A stretch of 64,000 nucleotides of DNA from Anaerofilum sp. An201 (GCF_002160015.1 NZ_NFJT01000001.1:186001-250000), one strand, 5' to 3'. Counted from the stretch's first letter, positions 7,667 to 16,430 are shown. The notes: generated from the letters alone by a model not told the origin. Translations and numbers: made by a program.

Positions 7667-10600
7667 AGCCGGCGGTGCATCGTCCTCTTTTTGCTGGGCG
7701 CGGCGGATCAGTTCCTGCAGTTCACGGCGGTCTGTGGTAATGAGGTCCTTTTCAAGCTGGCTGCAGCGGAACTCCACGGTGACATTGTTGTTATTGGTAT
7801 TGATGAGGCCGGAGCCGCGTTCAAAATGGGTAATCTCCATGACCTCAGCTTCCGAGAGGTGCATGACCGACTGGACACGCTGCGCCTCCTCATCTTCCAG
7901 GTTGAGAACGATTTTTGTTTTGCTGTTATTGATGATGCCTTTCCCAAAACGACCTTCATCAAGGGAGAAGAAGTCGTTGAGGTCCTGAGTCGCGCAGATG
8001 GCGCTGCCGCCGTATCCACGGATGGTCTTGAACAATTCCAGGACATATTCGGCGGCGAGGTGGGATCCAGTGGTGCCAGCGCCGTTGATACCGCCGGCGC
8101 CGCCGATGAGCTGCCAGCATTCGTCGATGAAAATCGCCTTCTCCTGGGTCCGGTTCTCTTTGGCCTTGTCCCAGATGAAATCCAAAACGATGAACATGCC
8201 TACCGTGAGCAGATCCCCGGAAAGCTCGGAAATGTCGAGTACCGTGTATTTGTTTTCCAGAGATACATTGGTCTGTTGGTTAAAGGTGGAGGCGGAGCCG
8301 TTGACCATCCGGTTTAGGATGTTTGCAAGGCGCTTGGTCTCGGCAGACTGCTTCAGCACTTCATACAGATCCCCCAGAACAGGCATCTCCCGATAACAGC
8401 CGGGATCAGCATAGTTTTCCGGATCCTCCAACGAACTGTTGTCGTGGGTGATTCCTTTGAGCGCATAGGTTTTGATCAGCGCTTCATCGAGGAGCTGTTT
8501 TTCCTCATGGCTCATGTCTGGTATCAGCAGTGCAAAAAAGATATGTAGCTTTTGGATTTTTGCAGCCAGTTCCGAACGCTCAATGCTCGGCCCGTCCAAC
8601 AGGTCATCCACAGACTTGTCCACTCGGCGGATCTCCATCACATTGATGCAGTTTTTGGATGCCGGGGATATCTGAATGAACTCACCGCCGATATTGGTGC
8701 AGGCCCGGTGCATTTCGTGGCCCTTGAGGGGGGCCAGGATAAACACCTGGATACCTTTGCGGCGCATCCGAAGGGCCATGAGTTGAAGCGTGAAGGTCTT
8801 TCCTGCGCCGCTGGTTCCCAGAATCGCCATGTTGCTGTTTTTGTAGATCTGGGAATTGAAGATGTCGATGATGACAAGAGAGTTGTTGAATTTATTGGTG
8901 CCGAACAAAATGCCATTGTCATCACAGAGCTCATAAGAGGTAAAGGGATAGCAGCTTGCCGCACCCAGCGTCAGGACATTCCGTTTAGAGCGTTCATAGA
9001 GCTTTTTCTCTAACACTGCCAGAGGCAATGCCGATAAAAAAGCCTGCTCTTCACGGAAAGAACAGGTGACAACATCCATATCCTGTGACAAAAGCAGTTT
9101 TTTCATCTCGGCCTGGCGCCATTCCAGCTCTTCCACACTGCTGGCAGTAATGGTAAGCAGGAGGTTCAGATAATAGAAATCCTCGTTGTTGCTCAACCCA
9201 TCCTTCAAAAAATATCCGCTGCGAATGGCGTCATCCAGATTGTCAAAGTCAGTGTTGGTATCCGAGGTTTCCTTGATTTTGCTTCGGTTGATGCGCAGCT
9301 GCTGGCCCAGCTTTTGAATGATGCGCTCCTTGGGCTGCCGGGTAAGAAACATATCCATATCAATCCCTTCGCCTGCATTGACAATGAGACTGAGCCAGCC
9401 GGCAGGCACTTGGGATTTGTAACCGGCAGAGGGAATCAACAGATAAGAGTAGTACACCCCGTCGATTTGGATGTAGCGGCCATGGGTAAAATCAATGCTG
9501 TCTGGTGCAAAAAATTCACTGACAGGAATACGATCCACATCTTTCACTGCTGCAACGTATTTTGCTACAACCGCCTGTGCGCGTTCTGCTATGGGAACTA
9601 CGACGCTCTGGCTGCGGCACAGGAGGTTGTATAACACTTCTACGGCAAACTCGTCTTCATTGTCCGGCGATATGACCTTGTTGCCGCACTGGTGCAGATA
9701 GTTTTCCGCTGTACGGGTGGCGGTTTGCAGAGCGGATATGGCTTCGGCCTCCTCATTTCCGCGCCGGGCGCCGGCCCATGGCTCATACTCAAAGATAATG
9801 AAAAAGCGCCGGGTAATGGCCTCTTTGGAACCGATCTGCTTTACCAACTTGAGGTAGTCCTCCTGCAGCATCCGGCAGCCCTCGTCTGTTTCTTGTTCCA
9901 GTTCTGTCTCAACTGTCTTCAGATGACGGTTGATATCCGCCCTTTTTGTCAGCACCTTAAACTGAATTTTGATTGGACCCACCTTGAGATAGGAGATGAA
10001 GGAGTAGATGATGCCCTTCTGCTCCCAGGCGCTGCGGAGAAGGAAGTTGATAGGTTCAATCTCGATAATCTTCACAAACCGCCGGTCTTTCGTATAGATG
10101 ATGCCGTTCTCAATCCGGTCAATGGGCAAATACTCCGCGACCGGATTGAGAAAAGCAGGCGGGTCGGGTGTTTTTTCAATTTGCCTGTGCCGCTGCGGTT
10201 TGGCCTTTTCTTTTCGGGTACGGGGCAGCCGATCCCGCATTGACTGCCGGCGGGCGTAGCGGCCCACTTCACTGAACTCAGCGGGAAAGTCTGCTTCTGC
10301 TCTCCGCTGCTTGGCGGCCGGTTTGACCTTATGGCGGGCAGCTTTAGCCGCTTTCTTGTGCCGGCCCGGTTTTTCCTGCTTGATTTCCTCAGACACAGAG
10401 CCGATTACCCTGCGCTTTTTCAAATAACAGAGAAAAATGTACGCAAAGGAGGTCAGCGATTCGCCCGACACACCAATCAATGCCAACAGCGCCAGCGGCA
10501 ACGCGGTCAGGCACAGAATGATGATTTTTACGGTAAGGGACAGGCCAAGAGAAAATACCGGTACGCCCACCAGCAGCAGGACTGCCCCTGCTTCGATAGC

Positions 10601-10693
10601 GTTTCTCGCCTTGAACATCCCGCCGAAAAAGGTGCCGCTGTCAATGAAATTCGGCGGGATGATATAGGTATCATGTTCGTTTTTGTTATTCAT
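7664..10693 (-). CDS. PrgI-VirB4 fusion conjugation ATPase
   Basis: A 1009-residue protein. Residues 1-100 contain two membrane helices and the YIIPPNF start typical of the small PrgI protein, then a basic linker (about 110-180). The rest is a VirB4/TrbE-type ATPase: the VirB4 N-terminal domain, Walker A GTSGAGKT near residue 625 and Walker B FIDECWQL near residue 853, then an ATQDLNDFF segment. VirB4 ATPases energise assembly of the type IV secretion channel at the cytoplasmic membrane. PrgI and VirB4 are separate genes in many Gram-positive elements, so the fusion is notable. ATG 10693 is the start. Confidence 0.92.
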   Translation of the reverse strand: MNNKNEHDTYIIPPNFIDSGTFFGGMFKARNAIEAGAVLLLVGVPVFSLGLSLTVKIIILCLTALPLALLALIGVSGESLTSFAYIFLCYLKKRRVIGSVSEEIKQEKPGRHKKAAKAARHKVKPAAKQRRAEADFPAEFSEVGRYARRQSMRDRLPRTRKEKAKPQRHRQIEKTPDPPAFLNPVAEYLPIDRIENGIIYTKDRRFVKIIEIEPINFLLRSAWEQKGIIYSFISYLKVGPIKIQFKVLTKRADINRHLKTVETELEQETDEGCRMLQEDYLKLVKQIGSKEAITRRFFIIFEYEPWAGARRGNEEAEAISALQTATRTAENYLHQCGNKVISPDNEDEFAVEVLYNLLCRSQSVVVPIAERAQAVVAKYVAAVKDVDRIPVSEFFAPDSIDFTHGRYIQIDGVYYSYLLIPSAGYKSQVPAGWLSLIVNAGEGIDMDMFLTRQPKERIIQKLGQQLRINRSKIKETSDTNTDFDNLDDAIRSGYFLKDGLSNNEDFYYLNLLLTITASSVEELEWRQAEMKKLLLSQDMDVVTCSFREEQAFLSALPLAVLEKKLYERSKRNVLTLGAASCYPFTSYELCDDNGILFGTNKFNNSLVIIDIFNSQIYKNSNMAILGTSGAGKTFTLQLMALRMRRKGIQVFILAPLKGHEMHRACTNIGGEFIQISPASKNCINVMEIRRVDKSVDDLLDGPSIERSELAAKIQKLHIFFALLIPDMSHEEKQLLDEALIKTYALKGITHDNSSLEDPENYADPGCYREMPVLGDLYEVLKQSAETKRLANILNRMVNGSASTFNQQTNVSLENKYTVLDISELSGDLLTVGMFIVLDFIWDKAKENRTQEKAIFIDECWQLIGGAGGINGAGTTGSHLAAEYVLELFKTIRGYGGSAICATQDLNDFFSLDEGRFGKGIINNSKTKIVLNLEDEEAQRVQSVMHLSEAEVMEITHFERGSGLINTNNNNVTVEFRCSQLEKDLITTDRRELQELIRRAQQKEDDAPPA

Positions 10694-10717
10694 AGGTAGC
10701 CTCTTTTCCGGTGGGCT

Positions 10718-12091
10718 TCACCCGATAATCCAGAAAGGACCTCCGGCTGCCGCCCGTTTACTTGCTTCATCAACAATGATAGAGAGATCCCATTCCTGCT
10801 GGCTGCGCTTATAGCTTGCCGGATCTGCCACAAGGATCTTTCCGTCTTTTACACCGCGCAGCACAATGAAATGGCCGCTGCTGGTAAAATGGCCGGGCCC
10901 CATGATCGCCACAACCAGCTTGCCATCGGAAAGCGCGTCTGCGATGCGCTGCGGCTCAGAAGCAGTACAGCCCTCTACCGGCAGCTTCCACGCTTCGGCG
11001 GCGCCGGGTATCAGCGCATGGTAGGAACCGCTGCCTTTGCACCAGTAGCCGTTCTCATAGGCCCATTGCGCCATAGCGACCGGATCTACGATTTTATCGG
11101 TCAATGAAGACACCACAATGGACATTGCGGTTGGACCGCAGCCATAGCCGCCGATATTATCCGTACCATAGGGTTCGTTCGCATACTGCTCATCCAGCTG
11201 ATTGAAGTAGACGACCTCGGTTTGTCCGTCGGTAAAGCGGACATCGCCCAGCGCCACAATCGTTTTGTACTCATCCGGCAGAAGCCCTTGGAACATACCA
11301 TCGCCTAAAAACAGGCTCAAGTTCTGTGCATAGTCACCGGCAAGGGATTTTTGCTCATCACTCAGATGAAAAATGTTGTCGGCAAAGTAGGACTCGCCGT
11401 TATAGATTATTTTGTAGATAAACCACTGTTCTGTAACTGTTTTCTCTTCACCGGTTTCCTCATCGGTGATTGTAGATGTCCTCGTTTCTTCGGTTCGGGT
11501 GTAAGAGTAAAGCTGTGATTTTGCATCCCGCAGAACGCGCTCCATATCCGAAAGCGAAATATTTTCAAAGTCCTGATCCCTGGCCGCACAATACTGTGAG
11601 ATAAAGAGGTTGACATTATAGACTGGAGCCGCTTCGTAGGGATTGATGACTTCCATACCGTCGCCGTCGGTGGTGGCAAAATCGTCCTCAATGCGGGCAT
11701 AGACATCCTCCAGACCTTCAGACAGCACCCCGTTGACACAAAATGAAATTTCCTGAGCAGTTTCCGCTATGTAGGCGCTGTCATTCAAAATCGGGGAAGT
11801 GGGGTCATCCGGGGTAAAAGCGTTAATCAGGCCGCCAAAAATCAAGCCCGGCAGCATGAGGATAAACAGGACGGGCAGCAGCAATAAGGCCAAAATGGCA
11901 CAGAGAATCTTCCCAAGGTGCTTCCTGCTCGCCCAAAGCGCCCCGGCAGCCGCGCCGTAAGGTCCGGCCGCTGCTCCTTTGGCGGCGCCGGCAATCGCCT
12001 TCCCGGTCTTGGCAGCACCACGGATGGTATTAGCCGCCGAAGCCCCTCGCTCAAGGCTCTCAGACAAACTACTTCTGTTTTCATCGGCCAT
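10718..12091 (-). CDS. Membrane-anchored C39-type peptidase of the secretion system
   Basis: A 457-residue protein. An Ala/Gly/Lys-rich cytoplasmic stretch (1-58) precedes one or two membrane helices (about 61-90). An extracellular region leads to a C-terminal C39-like papain-fold domain. The likely catalytic residues are C318 in GGYGCGPTAMS, H407 in SGHFIVLRG and D423 in VADPASY. The position in the operon is that of the VirB1-like cell-wall hydrolase, which in Tn916-type elements is usually an NlpC/P60 or lysozyme-like protein. A role in opening peptidoglycan or cleaving cross-bridges during channel assembly is inferred. Its ATG overlaps the preceding stop by one base. Confidence 0.8.
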   Translation of the reverse strand: MADENRSSLSESLERGASAANTIRGAAKTGKAIAGAAKGAAAGPYGAAAGALWASRKHLGKILCAILALLLLPVLFILMLPGLIFGGLINAFTPDDPTSPILNDSAYIAETAQEISFCVNGVLSEGLEDVYARIEDDFATTDGDGMEVINPYEAAPVYNVNLFISQYCAARDQDFENISLSDMERVLRDAKSQLYSYTRTEETRTSTITDEETGEEKTVTEQWFIYKIIYNGESYFADNIFHLSDEQKSLAGDYAQNLSLFLGDGMFQGLLPDEYKTIVALGDVRFTDGQTEVVYFNQLDEQYANEPYGTDNIGGYGCGPTAMSIVVSSLTDKIVDPVAMAQWAYENGYWCKGSGSYHALIPGAAEAWKLPVEGCTASEPQRIADALSDGKLVVAIMGPGHFTSSGHFIVLRGVKDGKILVADPASYKRSQQEWDLSIIVDEASKRAAAGGPFWIIG

Positions 12092-13014
12092 CAGATTTTA
12101 TCCTTTCTGCGGGGTGGATCAGGCAACCGCTTGGTAATCGCCTCATTGTAGGCAATCGAGCCATCCGGGGCCATATAGGGAGTTTTTTCAACGGTATCAA
12201 CAGCATACTGCTTGTACCACTGGGAACCGTCTACGGCGGTGACTGTGGTATAATCCCCCTTTGGTGCGGTGTACTGCTCTGTGCTATACATTCCAAAGGC
12301 GATGCCGTTGGGGTAATCAGTTGTCGTTTCTGTCCCCATGATGCGGCCGCCGCCGATCTCTACACCAGAGTAATGCGGAATGTCCTCGCCGTCCATACCG
12401 GCATAACCCATGTAGGAGAGCAGGGCAGCTTCTGCATTGGCACCCGTCATGCTCCCCATCGTGCTGATACTACCCCTTGCCACTGAGCCGATAACGCGGT
12501 TGGCAAAATCGCCGCCTTTACTGACCGACGAAGCAAAGCGCATCCCACCCAGACCGCCGCCGGAAACACCAGTTGCATTTTTGACGGCGCCGCTGGTAAA
12601 GTGACGGCTGACAACTCCGGCCAAACCGCCTGACATGAAACCGGCAGCGACCGCTGTGCCGGTGCTTTTACCGCCTGATGGGGTATGGCCGCCACTCCGG
12701 AAACCGCTGACCGCTCCTTTGACCGCACCGAGGCTTTTGGCCGCAATAATGGCTTCAGCCATCATGGAGCCGCCGGTGTGACCGACATTGATCCCCAGAC
12801 TGCTCATAAAGCTGTCGATTTTTTGGGATACTTTGAGAAATGCAATGGCGCACAGAAACCAGATAAACAGATTTCCAGTAACTGCCTCTCGTCCTGCACT
12901 ATCCACCTGCGTCTGAACCTCGCTCTCTGTTATGGCAAAAGCCGGCGTAGCAAACAGGCAGACGAAGATGACCGACAGGACAAGCAGCATGAGAAGTTTT
13001 CGATGCTTTTTCAT
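12091..13014 (-). CDS. Membrane/secreted conjugation protein with signal-type N-terminus
   Basis: A 307-residue protein. ATG 13014 is chosen because AAGGAGG lies 7 bp upstream; longer in-frame starts lack a site. Residues 1-28 (MKKHRKLLMLLVLSVIF then ATPAFA) look like a signal peptide. One further hydrophobic segment (about 45-62) follows, then a long Gly/Ser/Ala-rich region. I do not recognise the family. Its position between VirB6-like and C39 peptidase genes suggests a structural part of the transfer channel. Confidence 0.65.
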   Translation of the reverse strand: MKKHRKLLMLLVLSVIFVCLFATPAFAITESEVQTQVDSAGREAVTGNLFIWFLCAIAFLKVSQKIDSFMSSLGINVGHTGGSMMAEAIIAAKSLGAVKGAVSGFRSGGHTPSGGKSTGTAVAAGFMSGGLAGVVSRHFTSGAVKNATGVSGGGLGGMRFASSVSKGGDFANRVIGSVARGSISTMGSMTGANAEAALLSYMGYAGMDGEDIPHYSGVEIGGGRIMGTETTTDYPNGIAFGMYSTEQYTAPKGDYTTVTAVDGSQWYKQYAVDTVEKTPYMAPDGSIAYNEAITKRLPDPPRRKDKI

Positions 13015-13028
13015 GGAATCGGCCTCCT

Positions 13029-13739
13029 TTACAAAGATAATGGATTGGAAATAAACGCGCCTACCATACTTACAAATAGCCGCAGACACCATGCGTTCAT
13101 TAGAAGAAGAAAAACCTGTCCTCCGAACATCCTGCACCATGACTTGAAGATGTTGGAGGTGGTCTGGGAAGATCCCATTGCAAAGGCGACCGGCGCCGTA
13201 TAGACCAGTACACCCAGTAAAACATACCGTTCCGCCGCCTCAAACAACAGTTTGATATAGTTCCATGCCAAAATGAGCAGCAGGATCAATGCAATAATTG
13301 CAACAGAGCCGCTGGCGCATACACCCAGGATGGTAATGACTACTGAATTGAAGTCCGCAAAATTAAGAGGCGGAAGCTCCGAGGTTATAATCCACTGATA
13401 GGGCGTACCGCCTATCGTCATAATCATTGCTACAATTTCATCGGCAAACAGTACCAGCATAAGGAACAGAACCGAACGGATGGAAAGTTTCAGAGGATCT
13501 TCGGCCTCCAGCCCGATGCCCAGTCCATAATTTTTGAAAAGCTGCCACACCCAGTTGAGCAGGATAAGGCCGACTCCCAGAGCCACGAAGACCTGGTACA
13601 TGGTCTCTGCTGCGGGGAAATAGCGGAGAAACACCGACATATCGCAGCCCAAGGCGCCCAAGACAGATGTGGTAATCAAATCAAGGCCATTCATCACCTG
13701 TTCTGCGATCCAAGCTACAATTCCATCTAAAATACCCAC
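13029..13739 (-). CDS. VirB6/TrbL-like polytopic membrane protein
   Basis: A 236-residue protein with about five to six membrane helices (for example VFVALGVGLILLNWVW and VAIIALILLLILAWNYIKLL). GTG 13739 follows AAGGAGTGAT with good spacing. Size, topology and location next to a pilin-like gene and upstream of the VirB4-type ATPase match VirB6/TrbL-like inner-membrane components that line the conjugation channel. It also has a conserved-looking AAERYVLLGVLVYTAPVAFA segment. Assignment is by topology and context and not by a domain search. Confidence 0.7.
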   Translation of the reverse strand: MGILDGIVAWIAEQVMNGLDLITTSVLGALGCDMSVFLRYFPAAETMYQVFVALGVGLILLNWVWQLFKNYGLGIGLEAEDPLKLSIRSVLFLMLVLFADEIVAMIMTIGGTPYQWIITSELPPLNFADFNSVVITILGVCASGSVAIIALILLLILAWNYIKLLFEAAERYVLLGVLVYTAPVAFAMGSSQTTSNIFKSWCRMFGGQVFLLLMNAWCLRLFVSMVGAFISNPLSL

Positions 13740-13775
13740 ATCATCACTCCTTCCGTCAGCGGGCTATAAATCAGG

Positions 13776-14153
13776 TCATGATGCGACCCACTTGCCACCC
13801 TCAAAGAAGGGGACGACATACGACATGATGAAACCCAGGCTGTTCAGAATTGCCCAAGTTATAATAATTCTCTTGAGCCAGGCCCGGCTCTCGTCTACAG
13901 TGCGGCCGCTGCGGGAAAAGTTCATGAGCAACAGCGCAACTGAAGCGGTCACAATGGCTGCGATGGTGGAAATGAGCAGGATCTGGTTGTAGACATCCTG
14001 CATAATCTCAGACGCCTTGCTCCAGATCGTATCGGCTGCAAAAGCCGGTTGGACAAAGACCATCGAAAGGGTCATTACCAAAAACAGGGTGTAGAGGAGC
14101 CGGCCCCAGGCGGGTGAAACCGATTTGTGAGAAAATTGCCTCAGCTTTTTCAA
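13776..14153 (-). CDS. VirB2/TrbC-like small pilin candidate
   Basis: A 125-residue protein starting at TTG 14153 behind AGGAGGT. It has a signal-like hydrophobic segment ending in QPAFA (about residues 20-40) and two further hydrophobic helices (about 56-76 and 92-112) separated by a short basic loop (SRSGRTVDESRAW). This two-helix layout after a cleavable leader is that of VirB2/TrbC pilins. It is the first gene of the secretion block, preceded by a terminator, so a promoter for the transfer operon should lie in 14154-14232. Confidence 0.6.
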   Translation of the reverse strand: MKKLRQFSHKSVSPAWGRLLYTLFLVMTLSMVFVQPAFAADTIWSKASEIMQDVYNQILLISTIAAIVTASVALLLMNFSRSGRTVDESRAWLKRIIITWAILNSLGFIMSYVVPFFEGGKWVAS

Positions 14154-14193
14154 TGCGAAATACCTCCTAATTTTGATTTGCAGGCGGAAAAGG

Positions 14194-14224
14194 AAACGGC
14201 GTCCAAATCTATCGGACGCCGTTT
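14194..14224. repeat. Perfect 11-bp inverted repeat upstream of the transfer operon
   Basis: AAACGGCGTCC (14194-14204) and GGACGCCGTTT (14214-14224) are exact reverse complements around a 9-nt loop. The repeat lies between the terminator of the regulatory pair and the TTG start at 14153. It could be an operator or an attenuating hairpin in the leader of the transfer transcript. Only the short TTTCC follows on the minus strand, so termination would be weak. Confidence 0.6.
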
Positions 14225-14232
14225 AAGCAGCA

Positions 14233-14257
14233 AAAAAGCACCCCCGAATGAAGGTGC
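14233..14257 (-). terminator. Rho-independent terminator after the regulatory gene pair
   Basis: On the minus strand GCACC (14257-14253) pairs with GGTGC (14243-14239) and is followed by six T residues (14238-14233). It ends the transcript of the two genes at 14359-16028 and separates them from the transfer operon. Confidence 0.7.
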
Positions 14258-14358
14258 ATCCTACTGTCCTTTTCGATTTTTGCACAATATTGAGCATATC
14301 CATTGTAGCACATCATGATTTACGGCGAAATAGCAAAGCTCTGCCGATTTAGTGCCAT

Positions 14359-14898
14359 TCACATGCCAATTTCTTTGTCTGGGTAAAATTGTTCCAAAAT
14401 CTTGAAACTATCTGCGGAGGTATACCCCCAAAGGATTGAACTGAAGGCGTCAATGGCCTCTTTTCGGCGGCGGTAGTAGGTACGATAGCTGATATCCCGA
14501 ATGTGGGGGCGCAGTTTCTCAATGATTTCTTCCACATTCCGCATCTGCTGCGGGGAAAGAAAAGAGTAATATAAAATCCAGTAATAACTCTCGCCGTTTT
14601 TGTGTTTGGCACGCAGCAGCTCCAACGCAGCTTCCATCAGTTTGAGCATTTTGTGGCTTCGCTCAATGCAGCGGGCATGGTGCTCGATCTCACTGCCGGA
14701 CAGATCTGCCCCGGCAAGGTAGATGGACTCCAAAAAATCCTCAATGCTGCTGCCATATTCAATCTGGAATTTACTGCGAACCTGCTGCACCGAAAGCTCC
14801 AGCGACCAGACCACATCACGGTATTTTCTCAGCAGCTTCCATGTGTCGTGGTACAGCGGGTTTTGAGTGACATCATATTCCTGGTTCTTCTTTTTCAT
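14359..14898 (-). CDS. Small helical protein, possible sigma-like/ArpU-like regulator
   Basis: A 179-residue, almost entirely helical protein. Its C-terminal part (LRPHIRDISYRTYYRRRKEAIDAF) resembles the helix-turn-helix end of phage late regulators of the ArpU/RinA kind and sigma region 4, which use a Y-RRRKEAI recognition-helix pattern. Its ATG overlaps the stop of the upstream regulator by four bases (ATGA), so the two are translationally coupled. A role in switching on the transfer operon, which begins just beyond the terminator, is plausible but unproven. Confidence 0.5.
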   Translation of the reverse strand: MKKKNQEYDVTQNPLYHDTWKLLRKYRDVVWSLELSVQQVRSKFQIEYGSSIEDFLESIYLAGADLSGSEIEHHARCIERSHKMLKLMEAALELLRAKHKNGESYYWILYYSFLSPQQMRNVEEIIEKLRPHIRDISYRTYYRRRKEAIDAFSSILWGYTSADSFKILEQFYPDKEIGM

Positions 14899-16028
14899 CG
14901 TTTTGATCCTCCTGTATGTTGAGAAATGAGCATCAAATTAAGCTCAAAGTGGAAAAGCTCGGTATCTTTACATGAAACGCAGAGAAAAAGTCGCTGACTT
15001 GAGGCAGTACCCCTCAATACACCCTTGCAGTCGTCGGATAATGGATATAACTTATACTGAACTTTGGGACATGAGAAGCAGGAAAAACCCTGTGCTGTAA
15101 GGATTTCCCCCACTTTTTGAGCGATAATTTCCACTGCGGATTTTGAAACGCGAAAAGCCGTTTTTGAACCGCTGTTCTGCTCCGCGCCGGCATCGTCTGG
15201 CTGCTCTTCCGGCAAGGTGATTTTGATATTAAGAGACATGGCGACCTCTTCTTTGTCTATCATCACATCCGATATCTGGAACATGGTGGAGAGATAGTTT
15301 TGCAGATAAATAACGCTGCCCCGATTCCCCGGGAAGGCAACAAGCGAGATGTAGCCCATTTTCTCCATGCGTTTGAGCATGCGTCCTACAGTAGCCTTTG
15401 ACAGACCCCATCGGGCAGCAAGCTCAGAATAGGAAATCAATGGGTTGCCGGTGCCGTTACGCATATATACCACCGGTCCTATATCTGAGCCCTGTACCTG
15501 CTCATCGTTGTAGATAGTGTTGATCCACAGATCCAGCAGACAGTCCATCTCAGAGCATCGATCTGTGCTGACAACCTCCGTTGCCACCGATATGGGCAGA
15601 AAGAAAAATCCGCTGTCTTTCTGGCAGGGCGCATTATAATCTAAAACAGTGTTGTATTTGCGCCAGCCTTTAATCCGAAATTTGACGATGTTCCCCCGGC
15701 CCAGCAGGGTATAAGTAATGAGGTGCTGTTTTTGCAGTTCATCCAAAACGGAGATTACCTGCTTTTGAAAGGGAACCCGGAACCAACTGCGCATCTCAGA
15801 TAAGCAGCAGATCCATTCGCCCGGGTAAATAGTATAGCTAATGCCATCCAACCGCCGGTACGAAGTGCGAAAGTTGGCGTAGCTGGAAAGCACCACGAAA
15901 TAAAAAAGACCGGAGCCGCCGCTTACGCGAATGCTCCGGTCTTCCATCAGTGCTCGTATAAATTGCCGGTAGATCCGGCATCGTGGGTAATCCACGATTT
16001 GTTTGATTTCAAGTTGATATTCTGGCAT
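14895..16028 (-). CDS. Winged-helix regulator/initiator with zinc-ribbon-like C-terminus
   Basis: A 377-residue protein. An N-terminal region (about 40-115) and a second one (about 200-250; LISYSELAARWGLSKATVGR, then MLKRMEKMGYI) each look like winged-helix domains. The C-terminus carries two Cys pairs (CFSC and CVSC about 35-40 residues apart) that would form a zinc ribbon. Double winged-helix proteins at the end of conjugative elements are often replication initiators or master regulators. The 11-bp direct repeats and the dyad upstream at 16080-16188 fit either. Function is inferred only from this layout. Confidence 0.6.
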   Translation of the reverse strand: MPEYQLEIKQIVDYPRCRIYRQFIRALMEDRSIRVSGGSGLFYFVVLSSYANFRTSYRRLDGISYTIYPGEWICCLSEMRSWFRVPFQKQVISVLDELQKQHLITYTLLGRGNIVKFRIKGWRKYNTVLDYNAPCQKDSGFFFLPISVATEVVSTDRCSEMDCLLDLWINTIYNDEQVQGSDIGPVVYMRNGTGNPLISYSELAARWGLSKATVGRMLKRMEKMGYISLVAFPGNRGSVIYLQNYLSTMFQISDVMIDKEEVAMSLNIKITLPEEQPDDAGAEQNSGSKTAFRVSKSAVEIIAQKVGEILTAQGFSCFSCPKVQYKLYPLSDDCKGVLRGTASSQRLFLCVSCKDTELFHFELNLMLISQHTGGSKR

Positions 16029-16079
16029 CGTTGACTCTCCTTATTAGGGGAAATGAGAAAATTTCCCGGTTTATTAGCA

Positions 16080-16188
16080 GGGGCCGGTGCCATAATAGGC
16101 ATCGGCCCCAAATCGTGTTAATCCTCATAAAAAGTTGCATTGGCTTTTTTCAAGGGATTTTCTCTCTACACCATTTTTACACCATTTT
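16080..16188 (-). promoter_or_regulatory. Candidate promoter/operator or origin region of the element
   Basis: Three signals are stacked. A long dyad has GGGGCCG/CGGCCCC and TGCC/GGCA arms (16080-16091 and 16098-16109). A minus-strand promoter has TTGAAA at 16153-16148 and TATGAG at 16129-16124 with an 18-bp spacer. Two direct copies of ACACCATTTT (16168-16177, 16179-16188) repeat every 11 bp upstream of the -35 box. The dyad lies in the leader of the regulator starting at 16028. The group fits an autoregulated promoter or an iteron-type origin. Confidence 0.5.
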
Positions 16189-16189
16189 C

Positions 16190-16430
16190 GCATGGAGCTA
16201 TATGGGGCAATATGGTGGTTTATACTTATCAGATTAGCAAAAACCCAGTAGCCATGCGGCTTTGCGAGGTTTTATAGAGAATTAGAGATTTTTGAAATTC
16301 AGAACGCAAATTACGATACCTAATTTCATGGCGGATGAACCTCTCTTTATCACAAAAATGGCCCCGTTTTGGGGCGATGCAATCACATACACAATTATTA
16401 TATCGCAAAGCCGGGCGGTGCGCAAGGCGA
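16190..16430. other. AT-rich non-coding stretch containing the element boundary
   Basis: No gene is supported here. It holds a 7-bp inverted repeat TGAAATT/AATTTCA (16293-16299, 16322-16328), a CCCC-GTTTT-GGGG hairpin (16370-16382) and the change from moderate to high GC. One attachment site of the conjugative element is expected in this interval, but no duplicated core could be checked because the other end is outside the window. Confidence 0.5.

Larger units (their letters stand above)
1..16430. mobile_element. Partial integrative conjugative element (T4SS module)
   Basis: All genes from 1306 leftward edge to 16028 lie on the minus strand, tightly packed, and encode type IV secretion functions: VirD4-like coupling protein, PrgI-VirB4 ATPase, VirB6-like and VirB2-like membrane proteins, and a cell-wall-type C39 peptidase. 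GC content is visibly lower than in the chromosome beginning near 16.4 kb, which indicates acquisition by transfer. Relaxase, integrase and the left end are not in the window. The right boundary is not resolved: it lies between the last element gene (16028) and the chromosomal-looking XRE gene terminator at 16430. No tRNA gene or flanking attachment duplication could be identified. Confidence 0.85.

Noticed and set aside
16031-16237. Small plus-strand open frame of 68 codons near the element end
   Set aside because: It crosses the dyad, promoter and iterons of the minus-strand regulator and has no ribosome binding site.
1-16430. Classification of the element as Tn916-type
   Set aside because: The gene set (C39 peptidase, PrgI-VirB4 fusion, S1 protein) differs from Tn916, and no integrase or relaxase is available in the window for typing.
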